The position numbers were made by a program, and so were the translations under genes. Shown here one piece after another: positions 50,694 to 59,968 of a stretch of 64,000 bases of DNA (position 1 is the stretch's first letter; the number at the start of each line of letters is the position of its first letter). The stretch spans positions 930,001 to 994,000 of the forward strand of contig NZ_JAJOZC010000001.1 in the NCBI RefSeq assembly GCF_023701695.1. Reading direction: 5' to 3'. The DNA comes from Streptomyces sp. RKAG290. Its GTDB lineage: Bacteria; Actinomycetota; Actinomycetes; Streptomycetales; Streptomycetaceae. The notes beneath the pieces are model-generated. The model saw only the letters and a list, made by a program, of their open reading frames with translations, made no database searches and was not told where the DNA came from.

Positions 50694-51617
50694 TCAGACG
50701 TGCCTTCGCCCCGCCACGCCCCCCGCCGCCCCTGCCAGCGCGTCCAGCACCGGCGCGATCAGCGGATGCGCCTCCGCTCCCCGGCGTACCGCCGCGAACA
50801 CCCGGCGCGTCGGCGCGCTGCCCTGCACCGGGCGGACCACCACGCCCGTCAGCGCCATCCCGCGCAGAGCCGAGCGCGGCACCAGGGCCACCCCCGCACC
50901 CGCGCCCGCCAGGGCGACCACCGCGTGGAAGTCGTCCGACGAGTGTTCGAGACCGGGCTCGAAGCCGGCGTACTCGCAGGCCAGGACCACCACGTCATGG
51001 CACGGGTTGCCCGGGTAGGGGCCGATCCACGCGTCCTTCGCCAGGTCGGCGACCGCCACCTGCTCCTGGTCCGCCAGCCGGTGCCCGACCGGGAGCACCG
51101 CGTCGAACGGCTCCGAGTACAGCGGCACCCGGGTCAGCCGGCGGTCGTCCTCCCCGGGCGCGCCCCGGTACTCGACGGCGACGGCCACATCGACCTGCCG
51201 GTCCAGCACCATCGGGACGCTGGCGTCGCCCTCCGCGTCCTGCACCCGGACCCGGATGCCGGGGGCGCTGGTGCCCAGAGCGGCGATCGCGGGGGCGAGG
51301 ACCAGGCCGATGCCGGTCGCGAACGCGGCGACCGTGACCGTCCCGGCGTCACCCGCGCCGTAGGCGGCCAGCTCGGCCTCCGCCCGCTCCAGCTGGGCCA
51401 GGACCGCGTTGGTGTGGGTCAGCAGGATCTCGCCGGCGGCGGTGAGCCTGGCGCCGCGCGCGTTGCGCTCGACCAGCCGGTGCCCGGTCTCCTGCTCCAG
51501 CGCGGCCAGCTGCTGGGAGACCGCGGACGGCGTCAGATACAGCGCGGCGGCCGCAGCGGTCACCGTGCGGTGGTCCGCCACCGCACGCAGAATACGCAGC
51601 CGCCGTGCATCGATCAT
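50694..51617 (-). CDS. LysR family transcriptional regulator
   Basis: A 307-aa LysR-type regulator. The N-terminal winged HTH is LRILRAVADHRTVTAAAAAL followed by YLTPSAVSQQLAALEQETGH. The effector-binding domain starts near residue 90 (GTVTVAAFATGIGLVLAPAI) and includes VDVAVAVEYRGAPGEDDRRL. It lies 55 bp downstream of kbl on the same strand and may control the tdh-kbl genes, or only be read through from them. GACAAT 7 bp before ATG 51617 suggests its own leaderless promoter. Ligand unknown. Confidence 0.9.
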   Translation of the reverse strand: MIDARRLRILRAVADHRTVTAAAAALYLTPSAVSQQLAALEQETGHRLVERNARGARLTAAGEILLTHTNAVLAQLERAEAELAAYGAGDAGTVTVAAFATGIGLVLAPAIAALGTSAPGIRVRVQDAEGDASVPMVLDRQVDVAVAVEYRGAPGEDDRRLTRVPLYSEPFDAVLPVGHRLADQEQVAVADLAKDAWIGPYPGNPCHDVVVLACEYAGFEPGLEHSSDDFHAVVALAGAGAGVALVPRSALRGMALTGVVVRPVQGSAPTRRVFAAVRRGAEAHPLIAPVLDALAGAAGGVAGRRHV

Positions 51618-51624
51618 GTGCCCT

Positions 51625-51630
51625 ATTGTC
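51625..51630 (-). promoter_or_regulatory. -10 hexamer GACAAT, leaderless-type promoter
   Basis: GACAAT on the minus strand lies 7 bp before ATG 51617 of the LysR gene, within the 55-bp kbl-lysR spacer. Confidence 0.45.
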
Positions 51631-51672
51631 CCAGGTCGCGGCGGGCGTCCGGGACGCCCGCCGCGACGGGGG

Positions 51673-52866
<1,194 letters not shown>

Positions 52867-52910
52867 GAAGGGTGTCTCCCAGCTGAGTACGGAAGCGGCC
52901 GGACGGAGGC

Positions 52911-52948
52911 GGTCAGGCGCGGACGGTCAGGCGCGGACGGTCAGGCAG
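52911..52948. repeat. 14-bp tandem repeat in the tdh-kbl spacer
   Basis: GGTCAGGCGCGGAC is repeated at 52911-52924 and 52925-52938, with a partial third copy from 52939 (GGTCAGGCAG). It lies between the kbl start and the tdh stop. Confidence 0.6.
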
Positions 52949-52968
52949 CGGCGGTCGGACGCAGGCCG

Positions 52969-53997
52969 TCAGACGGTCCAGTCGAGGATGACCTTGCCGC
53001 CGAGTCCGCTTGCCGCGTCGTCGAAGGCGGCCTCGAAGTCGCGGTAGTCGTACCGGCCCGTGATCACGGGGGCGAGGTCGAGGCCACCCTCCAGCAGCAC
53101 GGACATTGCGTACCAGGTCTCGTACATCTCGCGGCCGTAGATGCCCTTGACCGTGATCATGGAGGTGACGATCCGGGACCAGTCGACGGCGAAGTCCTCG
53201 GACGGCAGTCCGAGCATCGCGATCCGGCCGCCGTGCGTCATGTTCGCGATCATTTCGCGCATCGCCTCGGGGCGGCCGGACATCTCCAGGCCGATGTCGA
53301 AGCCCTCGCGCAGCCCCAGCTCCCGCTGCCCGTCCGCGATGGTCTGCTCGCCGACGTTGAGCGCGAGGCTGACGCCGACCTTGCGGGCCAGCTCCAGGCG
53401 GGCCTCACTGACGTCGGTGATGACGACGTTGCGGGCGCCGGCGTGTTTGGCGACGGCCGCGGACATGATGCCGATCGGGCCGGCGCCGGTGATGAGCACG
53501 TCCTCGCCGACCAGCGGGAAGGAGAGCGCGGTGTGCACGGCGTTGCCGAACGGGTCGAAGATCGCGGCGATGTCCAGGTCGACGGGGACCCGGTGCACCC
53601 ACACGTTGGAGGCGGGCAGCGCGACGTACTCGGCGAACGCCCCGTCGCGGCCAACGCCGAGGCCCAGCGTGGAGCGGCAGAGGTGGCGGCGGCCGGCCAG
53701 ACAGTTGCGGCACTTGCCGCACACCAGGTGGCCCTCGCCGCTGACCAGGTCGCCGACGGCGATGTCCACGACGTCGGCGCCGATCGCGGCGACCTCGCCG
53801 ACGAACTCGTGGCCGAGGACGAGCGGCGTCTTCACGGCCTGCTGCGCCCAGCCGTCGTAGTTGCGGATGTGCAGGTCGGTACCGCAGATGCCGGTACGGA
53901 GCACCTTGATGAGCACGTCCGAGGGGCCGGTCTCCGGCTCAGGAACGTCCATCAGCCAGAGTCCCGGCTCGGCCTTCTGCTTCACGAGTGCCTTCAC
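52969..53997 (-). CDS. tdh: L-threonine 3-dehydrogenase
   Basis: A 342-aa zinc-dependent medium-chain dehydrogenase that oxidises L-threonine to 2-amino-3-ketobutyrate with NAD+. The catalytic zinc site is [11 protein letters not shown] and [15 protein letters not shown]. The structural zinc site has the four Cys of [15 protein letters not shown]. The Rossmann loop is [27 protein letters not shown]-type start and [20 protein letters not shown] agree with Tdh. The GTG start at 53997 follows AGGGAG. It is the first gene of the tdh-kbl pair. Confidence 0.95.
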   Translation of the reverse strand: MKALVKQKAEPGLWLMDVPEPETGPSDVLIKVLRTGICGTDLHIRNYDGWAQQAVKTPLVLGHEFVGEVAAIGADVVDIAVGDLVSGEGHLVCGKCRNCLAGRRHLCRSTLGLGVGRDGAFAEYVALPASNVWVHRVPVDLDIAAIFDPFGNAVHTALSFPLVGEDVLITGAGPIGIMSAAVAKHAGARNVVITDVSEARLELARKVGVSLALNVGEQTIADGQRELGLREGFDIGLEMSGRPEAMREMIANMTHGGRIAMLGLPSEDFAVDWSRIVTSMITVKGIYGREMYETWYAMSVLLEGGLDLAPVITGRYDYRDFEAAFDDAASGLGGKVILDWTV

Positions 53998-54442
53998 GGC
54001 TGCGGCTCCCTGTACCTGGTACGGCGTTGATCTCCCCGGGCCGGGGGCATGGGTGGGAAAGCCTGCGGCCCGGGGAAGAATGAGGGGACGGCGTGGCAGC
54101 GCGTTTCGACCGGCTGCCGCGCACCATCCTCCGCCGTCACGGAGAAATCTGCCGCACCGCGCGCCCCAGGTCCATCGAGGTTTTCTTAAGCACGGCCGCA
54201 GCTCCGCTTCACGCCCTCCGCCGCACGGACGGTGCCGGCAGCCCGCCGGCTGCCGGGTTCCGGCTGCCGTCCCGTGGCGCGCGGCCTGCTCCATCCGGCG
54301 GAGGCCTCGCCGCTGTGGGGTGACGTCGAGAAGGTGCGGCCGGTGAGCGGGGCCGGTGGGTCAGTGCTAAGACTCCGAATGGGGTCAAAACGTGTCCGCT
54401 GCAGGTCAGTCCGGATCACTGACGACTGGAAGGCGAGAATTC
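53998..54442. other. 445-bp divergent region between tdh and Ntn hydrolase genes
   Basis: No gene was found. It must hold promoters for both directions. The AT-rich TTTTCTTAAG at 54181-54190 is the best candidate for the tdh side, and GGAAGG at 54428-54433 is the ribosome site of the Ntn hydrolase gene. No glycine-riboswitch-like core was seen. Confidence 0.45.
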
Positions 54443-55429
54443 ATGTGTACGCGAGCACTCTGGGCCGGTGCGGGCGGGTCAGTTCTTGCCGGGCGCAACA
54501 TGGACTGGATGGAGGAGATGAGGACGAACCTCTGGGCCTTCCCGCGCGGCATGGCCCGCGATGACGGGCTCGGCGGGGCGCTGACCTGGACATCCACCTA
54601 CGGGAGCCTGGTCGCCGGCGCACATGATCTGATGACCGTCGACGGGATCAACGAAGCCGGTCTTGGGGCACACCAGCTCTTTCTCCCCGAGTCCGACTAC
54701 GGCGAGCGGGACGAGAGCCGCTCGGCGCTGAGTGTGGCGGTTTGGATGCAGTACGTCCTCGACAACTTCGCCACCGTCGCCGAGGCGGTGGAGTGGACCG
54801 AGAGCGCTCAGCTCCAAGTGGTGGCGCAGAGCGACCCGTCGAGCGGCAAGTCGGTCACCCTGCACATGGCGCTGGAGGACCGGTCAGGTGACTCGGCAAT
54901 CGTGGAGTATCTGGACGGAACACCGCGGGTGCACCATGACCGGACCTACACGGTGGTGACCAACTCGCCTCCGTTCGACGAGCAGCTCGCCCGCCTGCGG
55001 ACCATCGAGGGCCTGGGTGGCAGCGAGCCGCTGCCGGGCGGGACCGACCCCTCGGACCGTTTCGCACGCGCGGCGTACTACTTGACCAGGCTTCCGCAGC
55101 CCGGTGGCACCACCGAGGCGGTCGCCTCACTACTGAGCGTGATGCGCAACGCCGCCCAGCCGTTCCGCGTGGCCGACCCGGACAAGCCCTACGCCTCGCA
55201 GACCATCTGGCGCACGCTCGCGGACCTGAGCAACGGCATCTACGTCTATGAGTCGACGTCACGGCCCAACATCGTCTGGGCTCACATGTCCGGACTCGAT
55301 CTCTCCGAAGGCGCACCTGCGCTGAAACTCGACCTGGCCAACGACACCGGCCTGGAAGGCGGACTTGTCGGAGACGTCACCGACCGCTTCACCGAGGCGC
55401 CGCCGATGCGCTTTCTGGCGGCACGGTAG
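54443..55429 (+). CDS. linear amide C-N hydrolase (choloylglycine hydrolase/penicillin V acylase family)
   Basis: A 328-aa Ntn-hydrolase. After removal of the initiator Met, Cys2 (MCTRALWAGAGGSVLAGRNM) becomes the nucleophile. The family Asp is in GRNMDWMEEM. TVDGINEAGLGAHQLFLPES and the Asn of YTVVTNSPPFDEQLARLRTI complete the active site. The C-terminal Arg region is PDKPYASQTIWRTLADLSNG. Members cut amide bonds of bile salts, penicillin V or acyl-homoserine lactones. The natural substrate in a soil actinomycete is open; quorum-signal or antibiotic hydrolysis is possible. No signal peptide is present. Confidence 0.9.
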   Translation: MCTRALWAGAGGSVLAGRNMDWMEEMRTNLWAFPRGMARDDGLGGALTWTSTYGSLVAGAHDLMTVDGINEAGLGAHQLFLPESDYGERDESRSALSVAVWMQYVLDNFATVAEAVEWTESAQLQVVAQSDPSSGKSVTLHMALEDRSGDSAIVEYLDGTPRVHHDRTYTVVTNSPPFDEQLARLRTIEGLGGSEPLPGGTDPSDRFARAAYYLTRLPQPGGTTEAVASLLSVMRNAAQPFRVADPDKPYASQTIWRTLADLSNGIYVYESTSRPNIVWAHMSGLDLSEGAPALKLDLANDTGLEGGLVGDVTDRFTEAPPMRFLAAR

Positions 55430-55526
55430 GACCACGCGCAGAGATACCCGCCGCACCGCAGGCGGCCACCGAGCCGGCCCCGCTGCGGGTGCCGGTTCGG
55501 GGCAGGTGGCCCGGCCGGGCCGTCGT

Positions 55527-55967
55527 TCAGTCCCGCGGCCAGGGCCGGCCGTCGAGGCGTTCGATGTCGCGGTTGAGGCGGGCGAGGCCGTCCGCGAGCT
55601 GGGCGGCCTCCTCCGGGCTCCAGTCGGCGAGCACGAGCCCCAGGCCGTCGCGGTTCTCGGCGCGGTCCTTGTCCAGGCGGTGTGCACCCTCGTCCGTGAT
55701 GACGAACTTCCGGGCGATCCCGCCGTCCGGATCGGGGATCCGCTCGACGACACCGGAGCGGAGCATCGCGGCGGTCTGCCGGTTGAGCGTGGAGGTGTCC
55801 AGGCCGAACGCGTCGTGCAACTGGCCGATGGACATGGGGCCCTGGGCCCGGATGCGGCTGAGGAGGATGTAGGCGCTCCGGTCGAGCCGGCCGCCTCCGC
55901 GCGAGGTGAGCAGGCTCATGTGCCGGCCGAGCAGCATGGTCTCGAACTCGATCCGGTCCACAGGCAT
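55527..55967 (-). CDS. MarR family transcriptional regulator
   Basis: A 146-aa winged-helix repressor. The helical dimer region frames the wHTH: LDRSAYILLSRIRAQGPMSI, GQLHDAFGLDTSTLNRQTAA, MLRSGVVERIPDPDGGIARK and the wing FVITDEGAHRLDKDR. It is divergently transcribed from an MFS exporter, with two copies of a near-perfect 13-bp palindrome between them, so it very likely represses the exporter and itself until a toxic ligand binds. ATG 55967 is chosen over the GTG two codons earlier. Confidence 0.92.
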   Translation of the reverse strand: MPVDRIEFETMLLGRHMSLLTSRGGGRLDRSAYILLSRIRAQGPMSIGQLHDAFGLDTSTLNRQTAAMLRSGVVERIPDPDGGIARKFVITDEGAHRLDKDRAENRDGLGLVLADWSPEEAAQLADGLARLNRDIERLDGRPWPRD

Positions 55968-56053
55968 GTCCACGCGACGCTTCTTTCCGTGCCGGGCTCG
56001 CCTCCTCACGGGACGGCGGCCGTTCTGTTCTGTACAGATATACCACAGATTGT

Positions 56054-56120
56054 ATGCATGATGCATTTCATGTGTATGACACACCCCGCATGTAGAGTAC
56101 ATATCGAATGCATGGTGCAT
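56054..56120. promoter_or_regulatory. paired operators and -10 in the MarR/MFS intergenic region
   Basis: Two near-identical 13-bp palindromes, ATGCATGATGCAT (56054-56066) and ATGCATGGTGCAT (56108-56120), lie 54 bp apart, about five helical turns. Between them, TAGAGT (56093-56098) is a good TAGRRT -10 for the MFS gene. The layout fits two MarR dimers flanking the promoter. Binding by the adjacent MarR is inferred. Confidence 0.7.
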
Positions 56121-56155
56121 CCCGCCGTGGCCCGGCGGAGCGATCAGGAGTACCC

Positions 56156-57619
56156 GTGGAAAGAACCCAGCCCGCAGCCCGCCCAGGCGTCGTTGTCGGC
56201 ATCCTCGCCTTCGCCGGCATCGTGGCCGCGCTCACGCAGACCCTGGTGGTGCCGCTGATCGGGGAACTCCCGAAGATGTTCGGCACCTCCCCGTCGAACG
56301 CCTCCTGGGTGATCACCGCCACCCTGCTGGCCGCCGCCGTCGCCACCCCGGTGGCCGGGCGTCTCGGGGACATGTTCGGCAAGCGCCGCATGCTGATGGC
56401 CTCGCTGGTCCCGCTCGTCCTGGGCTCGGTGATCTGCGCCCTGTCCTCCTCCGTGGTCCCGATGATCGCCGGACGCGGTCTGCAGGGGCTCGGCATGGGC
56501 GTGGTCCCCCTCGGCATCAGCCTGCTGCGGGATGTGATGCCGGCCGAGAAGCTCGGTTCCTCCATCGCGATCATGAGCGCCTCGATGGGCGTCGGAGGCG
56601 CCCTCGGGCTCCCGTTCGCCGCCGGCATCGCCGAGAACTCCAGCTGGCGGGTGCTGTTCTGGGTCATCGCCGCGCTCGCGCTGGGCGTCGGCGCGCTGAT
56701 CTGGCTGCGGGTGCCCGCGGACCACTCCGCCGCCACCGCCTCCCGCAGCTTCGACTTCCTCGGCGCGATCGGCCTGGGCATCGGCCTGGTCTGTCTGCTG
56801 CTCGGTGTGTCGAAGGGCGCCGACTGGGGCTGGGGCAGCGGCACCACCCTCGGCCTGCTGATCGCCTCCGCCGTCGTCCTGCTGGTCTGGGGCCGGTGGG
56901 AGCTGCGCGTCAGTGACCCGCTGGTCGACCTGCGGGTCACCGCCCGCCCCCAGGTCCTCATGACGAACGCGGCCTCCGTCCTGGTCGGCTTCGCGATGTA
57001 CGCCCAGTCCCTGGTCGTGCCTCAGCTGCTCCAGCTGCCGGTGGCCACCGGCTACGGCCTGGGCCAGTCGATGCTGGCCATGGGTCTGTGGATGGCGCCC
57101 GCCGGTCTGATGATGATGATCATGTCGCCGCTCGGCGCGAAGCTCTCGGCCGCCAAGGGCCCGAAGGTGACGCTGGCCGTCGGTGCGCTGATCATCTCGA
57201 TCGGCTACGGCCTGGGGGTGCCGTTCGTCGACTCCGGCTCCACCTGGACGCTGCTGGTGGTCACGCTCGTCTGCAACACCGGTGTCGGCTTCGCGTACGG
57301 AGCCATGCCCGCGCTCATCATGTCGGCCGTGCCGCAGTCCGAGACCGCCTCCGCGAACAGCTTCAACTCGCTGATGCGGTCGATCGGCACCTCCGTCTCC
57401 GCCGCCGTCATCGCCGTCGTCATGGCGCAGATGACCACCGACTTCGGCGGCTACGCGCTGCCGTCGGAGAGCGGCTTCCGTGCTGCCATGCTGATCGGCT
57501 GCGGCGTCGGCCTCGCCGCTGCGATCCTCGCCGCCCTCATCCCCGTACGGGCATCGGCGAAGCCGGACCTGCTCGTCGCACGGCCCGCGGCGCCCGAGGT
57601 CACCGAGGCCAAGGCCTGA
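56156..57619 (+). CDS. MFS transporter (drug:H+ antiporter-2 type)
   Basis: A 487-aa exporter with 14 predicted membrane helices. Motif A is GRLGDMFGKRRMLMASLVPL in loop 2-3. The family motif near helix 5 is ALGLPFAAGIAENSSWRVLF. A helix-10/11 region, MMIMSPLGAKLSAAKGPKVT, is present. It uses the proton gradient to pump out toxic compounds, probably its regulator's ligand. GTG 56156 follows AGGAG. It is divergent from marR, with the operators between. The gene ends in a small repeat and a strong terminator. Confidence 0.93.
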   Translation: MERTQPAARPGVVVGILAFAGIVAALTQTLVVPLIGELPKMFGTSPSNASWVITATLLAAAVATPVAGRLGDMFGKRRMLMASLVPLVLGSVICALSSSVVPMIAGRGLQGLGMGVVPLGISLLRDVMPAEKLGSSIAIMSASMGVGGALGLPFAAGIAENSSWRVLFWVIAALALGVGALIWLRVPADHSAATASRSFDFLGAIGLGIGLVCLLLGVSKGADWGWGSGTTLGLLIASAVVLLVWGRWELRVSDPLVDLRVTARPQVLMTNAASVLVGFAMYAQSLVVPQLLQLPVATGYGLGQSMLAMGLWMAPAGLMMMIMSPLGAKLSAAKGPKVTLAVGALIISIGYGLGVPFVDSGSTWTLLVVTLVCNTGVGFAYGAMPALIMSAVPQSETASANSFNSLMRSIGTSVSAAVIAVVMAQMTTDFGGYALPSESGFRAAMLIGCGVGLAAAILAALIPVRASAKPDLLVARPAAPEVTEAKA

Positions 57620-57640
57620 CAAGGCCCGACAAGGTTTGAA
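57611..57640. repeat. 10-bp repeat, three copies, at the MFS gene end
   Basis: AAGGCCTGAC, AAGGCCCGAC and AAGGTTTGAA follow head to tail. The first contains the MFS stop codon. Confidence 0.5.
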
Positions 57641-57658
57641 CGGCTCCGGCCACCCGAT

Positions 57659-57694
57659 CAGGTTGTCCTGTCTCCCCCGGGACAGGACAACCTG
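57659..57694. terminator. perfect 14-bp hairpin after the MFS gene
   Basis: CAGGTTGTCCTGTC (57659-57672) pairs perfectly with GACAGGACAACCTG (57681-57694) over an 8-nt loop, 40 bp past the MFS stop. It is a strong terminator with no T-tract. An operator role is possible but less likely. Confidence 0.8.
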
Positions 57695-57726
57695 CCGTTG
57701 CGCCGAACCGCCCTTGGCGCCGGCCG

Positions 57727-57732
57727 TAGACT
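57727..57732 (+). promoter_or_regulatory. -10 hexamer TAGACT, leaderless-type promoter
   Basis: TAGACT lies 6 bp before ATG 57739 of the YciO-like gene. It matches the Streptomyces -10 consensus well, and no ribosome site is present. Confidence 0.6.
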
Positions 57733-57738
57733 CGCCGG

Positions 57739-58359
57739 ATGGCGAAGTATTTCGACGTACACCCCGAAAATCCCCAGCGGCGCACCATCACCAACGTGGT
57801 CGACAGCATCCGTTCCGGATCGCTCGTCGCCTATCCGACGGACTCCTGTTACGCGCTGGGCTGTCAGCTCGGCAGCCGTGACGGCATCTCCCGCATCCGT
57901 ACGATCCGCAACCTCGACGACCGCCATCACTTCACGCTCATGTGCCAGAACTTCGCCCAGCTCGGGCAGTTCGTGCAGATCGACAACGACGTGTTCCGCG
58001 CGATCAAGGCCGCGACGCCCGGCCAGTACACGTTCATCCTGCCGGCGACGAAGGAGGTGCCGCGTCAGCTGCTGCACCCGAAGAAGAAGACCGTCGGTGT
58101 CCGCATCCCCGACCACGCCGTCGTCCAGGCCCTGCTGTCCGAACTCGGCGAGCCGTTGCTCTCCAGCACCCTGCTCCTGCCCGACGAGGAGGAGCCGATG
58201 ACCCAGGGCTGGGAGATCAAGGAACGCCTCGACCACGAGGTGGACGTCGTCGTCGACTCCGGCGACTGCGGTACGGAGCCGACCACCGTCCTCGACTTCT
58301 CCAGCGGCGAGCTGGAGATCGTACGACGGGGCGCCGGCGACACCGCCCGCTTCGAGTAA
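57739..58359 (+). CDS. L-threonylcarbamoyladenylate synthase family protein (YciO/Sua5/YrdC)
   Basis: A 206-aa protein with the YrdC fold. The nucleotide/RNA-binding pocket residues are in SGSLVAYPTDSCYALGCQLG, IRNLDDRHHFTLMCQNFAQL and KKKTVGVRIPDHAVVQALLS. The family makes threonylcarbamoyl-AMP for the t6A modification of tRNA. The sequence is closer to the YciO branch, whose main role is less clear than that of YrdC/TsaC. A leaderless -10 precedes ATG 57739. It is isolated by a terminator upstream and converges on an unknown gene. Confidence 0.88.
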   Translation: MAKYFDVHPENPQRRTITNVVDSIRSGSLVAYPTDSCYALGCQLGSRDGISRIRTIRNLDDRHHFTLMCQNFAQLGQFVQIDNDVFRAIKAATPGQYTFILPATKEVPRQLLHPKKKTVGVRIPDHAVVQALLSELGEPLLSSTLLLPDEEEPMTQGWEIKERLDHEVDVVVDSGDCGTEPTTVLDFSSGELEIVRRGAGDTARFE

Positions 58360-58425
58360 CCGGGCGCGGGGCACGGCCGGGCTCCCCGGCCTACCCCCTC
58401 CCGCCCTCTCGTCTCCGTCAACCGT

Positions 58426-58980
58426 TCAGGGCCGTTCGTCCGCCTGCCACTTGTCGAACCCCCAGGCCGGATGGGCAGCGCTCAGGTAGGGCACATGCCC
58501 GTCCCAGTCCGCGGTGGTCAGGGCGGTCGCGGGCCTGACGGTGATGCCGCCTGCTGCATCCATGTCGAATCCCCAGGAGAAGCCGGCCAGCGGCAGTACG
58601 CGCCGCTCGGCGCCGTCCAGCGGGGTGTGCGCCAGGAAGCTGTGCGCGAGCCAGGCCATGGACCGGCGTTCGGCCCGCGACGGGGCGTCGAACAGGGTCG
58701 GCGCGAGGCCGAAGAAGGCGTACGGGGAAGGCGCGTCCTCGAACAGCACGAACGGGTCCATCTCGAAGTCGGCGCCGCCACTCGCGTTGTCCGTCGACCG
58801 GACGAACTGGACCCAGCCGAACATGGCCCGGTACCCCCTGCCGGGATACTCCACCGTGGTCGTGCAGCACGGAAACCCCTGCGTGGCCGGGTGCTTGCCG
58901 ATCGTCAGCGGATCATCGACCTGTTCGAGTTCCACGGTCACGTGGCCGGTCTCACCGTCGTGGGCGAAGGGCAGGATCAT
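58426..58980 (-). CDS. conserved-looking hypothetical protein
   Basis: A 184-aa protein of no recognised family. It begins MILPFAHDGETGHVTVELEQ and has an aromatic-rich middle (YRAMFGWVQFVRSTDNASGG, SPYAFFGLAPTLFDAPSRAE, MAWLAHSFLAHTPLDGAERR) and ends in a WGFDKWQ motif. It looks like a soluble mixed alpha/beta protein. ATG 58980 is chosen for the AGGAGG 8 bp before it. The frame stays open to GTG 59172 and that extension (FEPLPALARGAPWTSGAP) is also protein-like, so a longer form is possible. It lies downstream of the TetR gene on the same strand. Confidence 0.7.
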   Translation of the reverse strand: MILPFAHDGETGHVTVELEQVDDPLTIGKHPATQGFPCCTTTVEYPGRGYRAMFGWVQFVRSTDNASGGADFEMDPFVLFEDAPSPYAFFGLAPTLFDAPSRAERRSMAWLAHSFLAHTPLDGAERRVLPLAGFSWGFDMDAAGGITVRPATALTTADWDGHVPYLSAAHPAWGFDKWQADERP

Positions 58981-59210
58981 GCCCCCACCCTCCTGGAGCG
59001 CGCCCCAGGCCACAAGGTCCGGAATCAGCCGCCGTGGTCCTCGGCCGGGTCCGGGCGCGCCGGACGTCCACGGAGCGCCCCTCGCGAGGGCGGGCAGCGG
59101 CTCGAAGTCCTGGGCCGTAGCGCGGTCCAGGACGGACCGCGCCCCTGGGCGCGGGGTCGCGGCGCACCCCACGGCCGCCCCGCGCCCCCGCGCGGGACAC
59201 CGGCCGGGTC

Positions 59211-59849
59211 CTACCAGCAGGCCCGGTCCCTGATCCCGCCGAGCACGGTGTCGAGCATCCGGTCGAACTCCGCCAGGGATCCGAAGTCGGCCATGAGCGG
59301 GGCGATCGCGGCCATGGCCGGGTACGCGGTGGAGTCGAACGCGGGCACTGCGGCGGGCTCTTCGGGTCCGTCCCCGGTGCGTGCCAGCAGGTGTCCGTTG
59401 AGGAAGCTGAACAGCACCATGGGCGCGTCCGCGGCCGTCCGGTCGGGCAGGCCTGCCTCGCGCATCGCGGTGACCAGCCGCTCCAGGGCGGAGACGGCCA
59501 CCGGCGAGGTCTGCGCGCGCGTCACCAGCAGCGGGAACACCCGCGGGTGCCGGTAGGCCATCTCGCGGTAGCCGTGCGCCGTCCGGCGGGCGATCTCCTC
59601 CCAGTCGCTGGACGTGTCCTCGTCCGCGGCGACCGCCATCTCGGTGAGCACCGCCTCGGACAGCGCGTCCAGCAGTGCGGCCTTGCCCTTGATGTGGTGG
59701 TAGATCGACATCGGGTCGACGCCGAGCTCCTGCGCGAGTCGCCGCACCCCGAAGCGCTCCAGACCGTCGCGGTCGACCATGGCGACAGCGGCGGCGGCGA
59801 TGCGCTCGCGGCCGAGCCCAGCCGAGGTGCCCTGGTTGCGTCTGGCCAT
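59211..59849 (-). CDS. TetR/AcrR family transcriptional regulator
   Basis: A 212-aa regulator. The N-terminal HTH is RERIAAAAVAMVDRDGLERF then GVRRLAQELGVDPMSIYHHI and KGKAALLDALSEAVL, as in TetR-class repressors. The C-terminal ligand domain resembles the TetR_C_1 type (FPLLVTRAQTSPVAVSALER). It is divergent from the hydrolase gene with two AACCTAC-N3-GTAG operators between, so it probably represses the hydrolase-membrane protein genes and itself. Ligand unknown. Confidence 0.92.
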   Translation of the reverse strand: MARRNQGTSAGLGRERIAAAAVAMVDRDGLERFGVRRLAQELGVDPMSIYHHIKGKAALLDALSEAVLTEMAVAADEDTSSDWEEIARRTAHGYREMAYRHPRVFPLLVTRAQTSPVAVSALERLVTAMREAGLPDRTAADAPMVLFSFLNGHLLARTGDGPEEPAAVPAFDSTAYPAMAAIAPLMADFGSLAEFDRMLDTVLGGIRDRACW

Positions 59850-59871
59850 GTGCGACCCCCTTCCCTTGCCA

Positions 59872-59922
59872 AACCTACACCGTAGAAATTATCGTGCGGA
59901 ACGCGAACCTACGACGTAGGTT
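59872..59922. promoter_or_regulatory. two TetR-type operators between tetR and hydrolase genes
   Basis: A perfect 17-bp palindrome AACCTAC-GAC-GTAGGTT (59906-59922) and a second copy AACCTAC-ACC-GTAGAAA (59872-59888), with 34 bp between starts. They sit on the divergent promoter region 20-70 bp from the two starts. Binding by the adjacent TetR regulator is inferred. Confidence 0.75.
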
Positions 59923-59968
59923 TCGGACCATCGGGCCACAGGCCGCGCGGGCCTGCCAAGGAGGAGAC

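Noticed and set aside
53998..54442. Glycine riboswitch in front of tdh-kbl
   Set aside because: No conserved glycine-aptamer core could be found on either strand.
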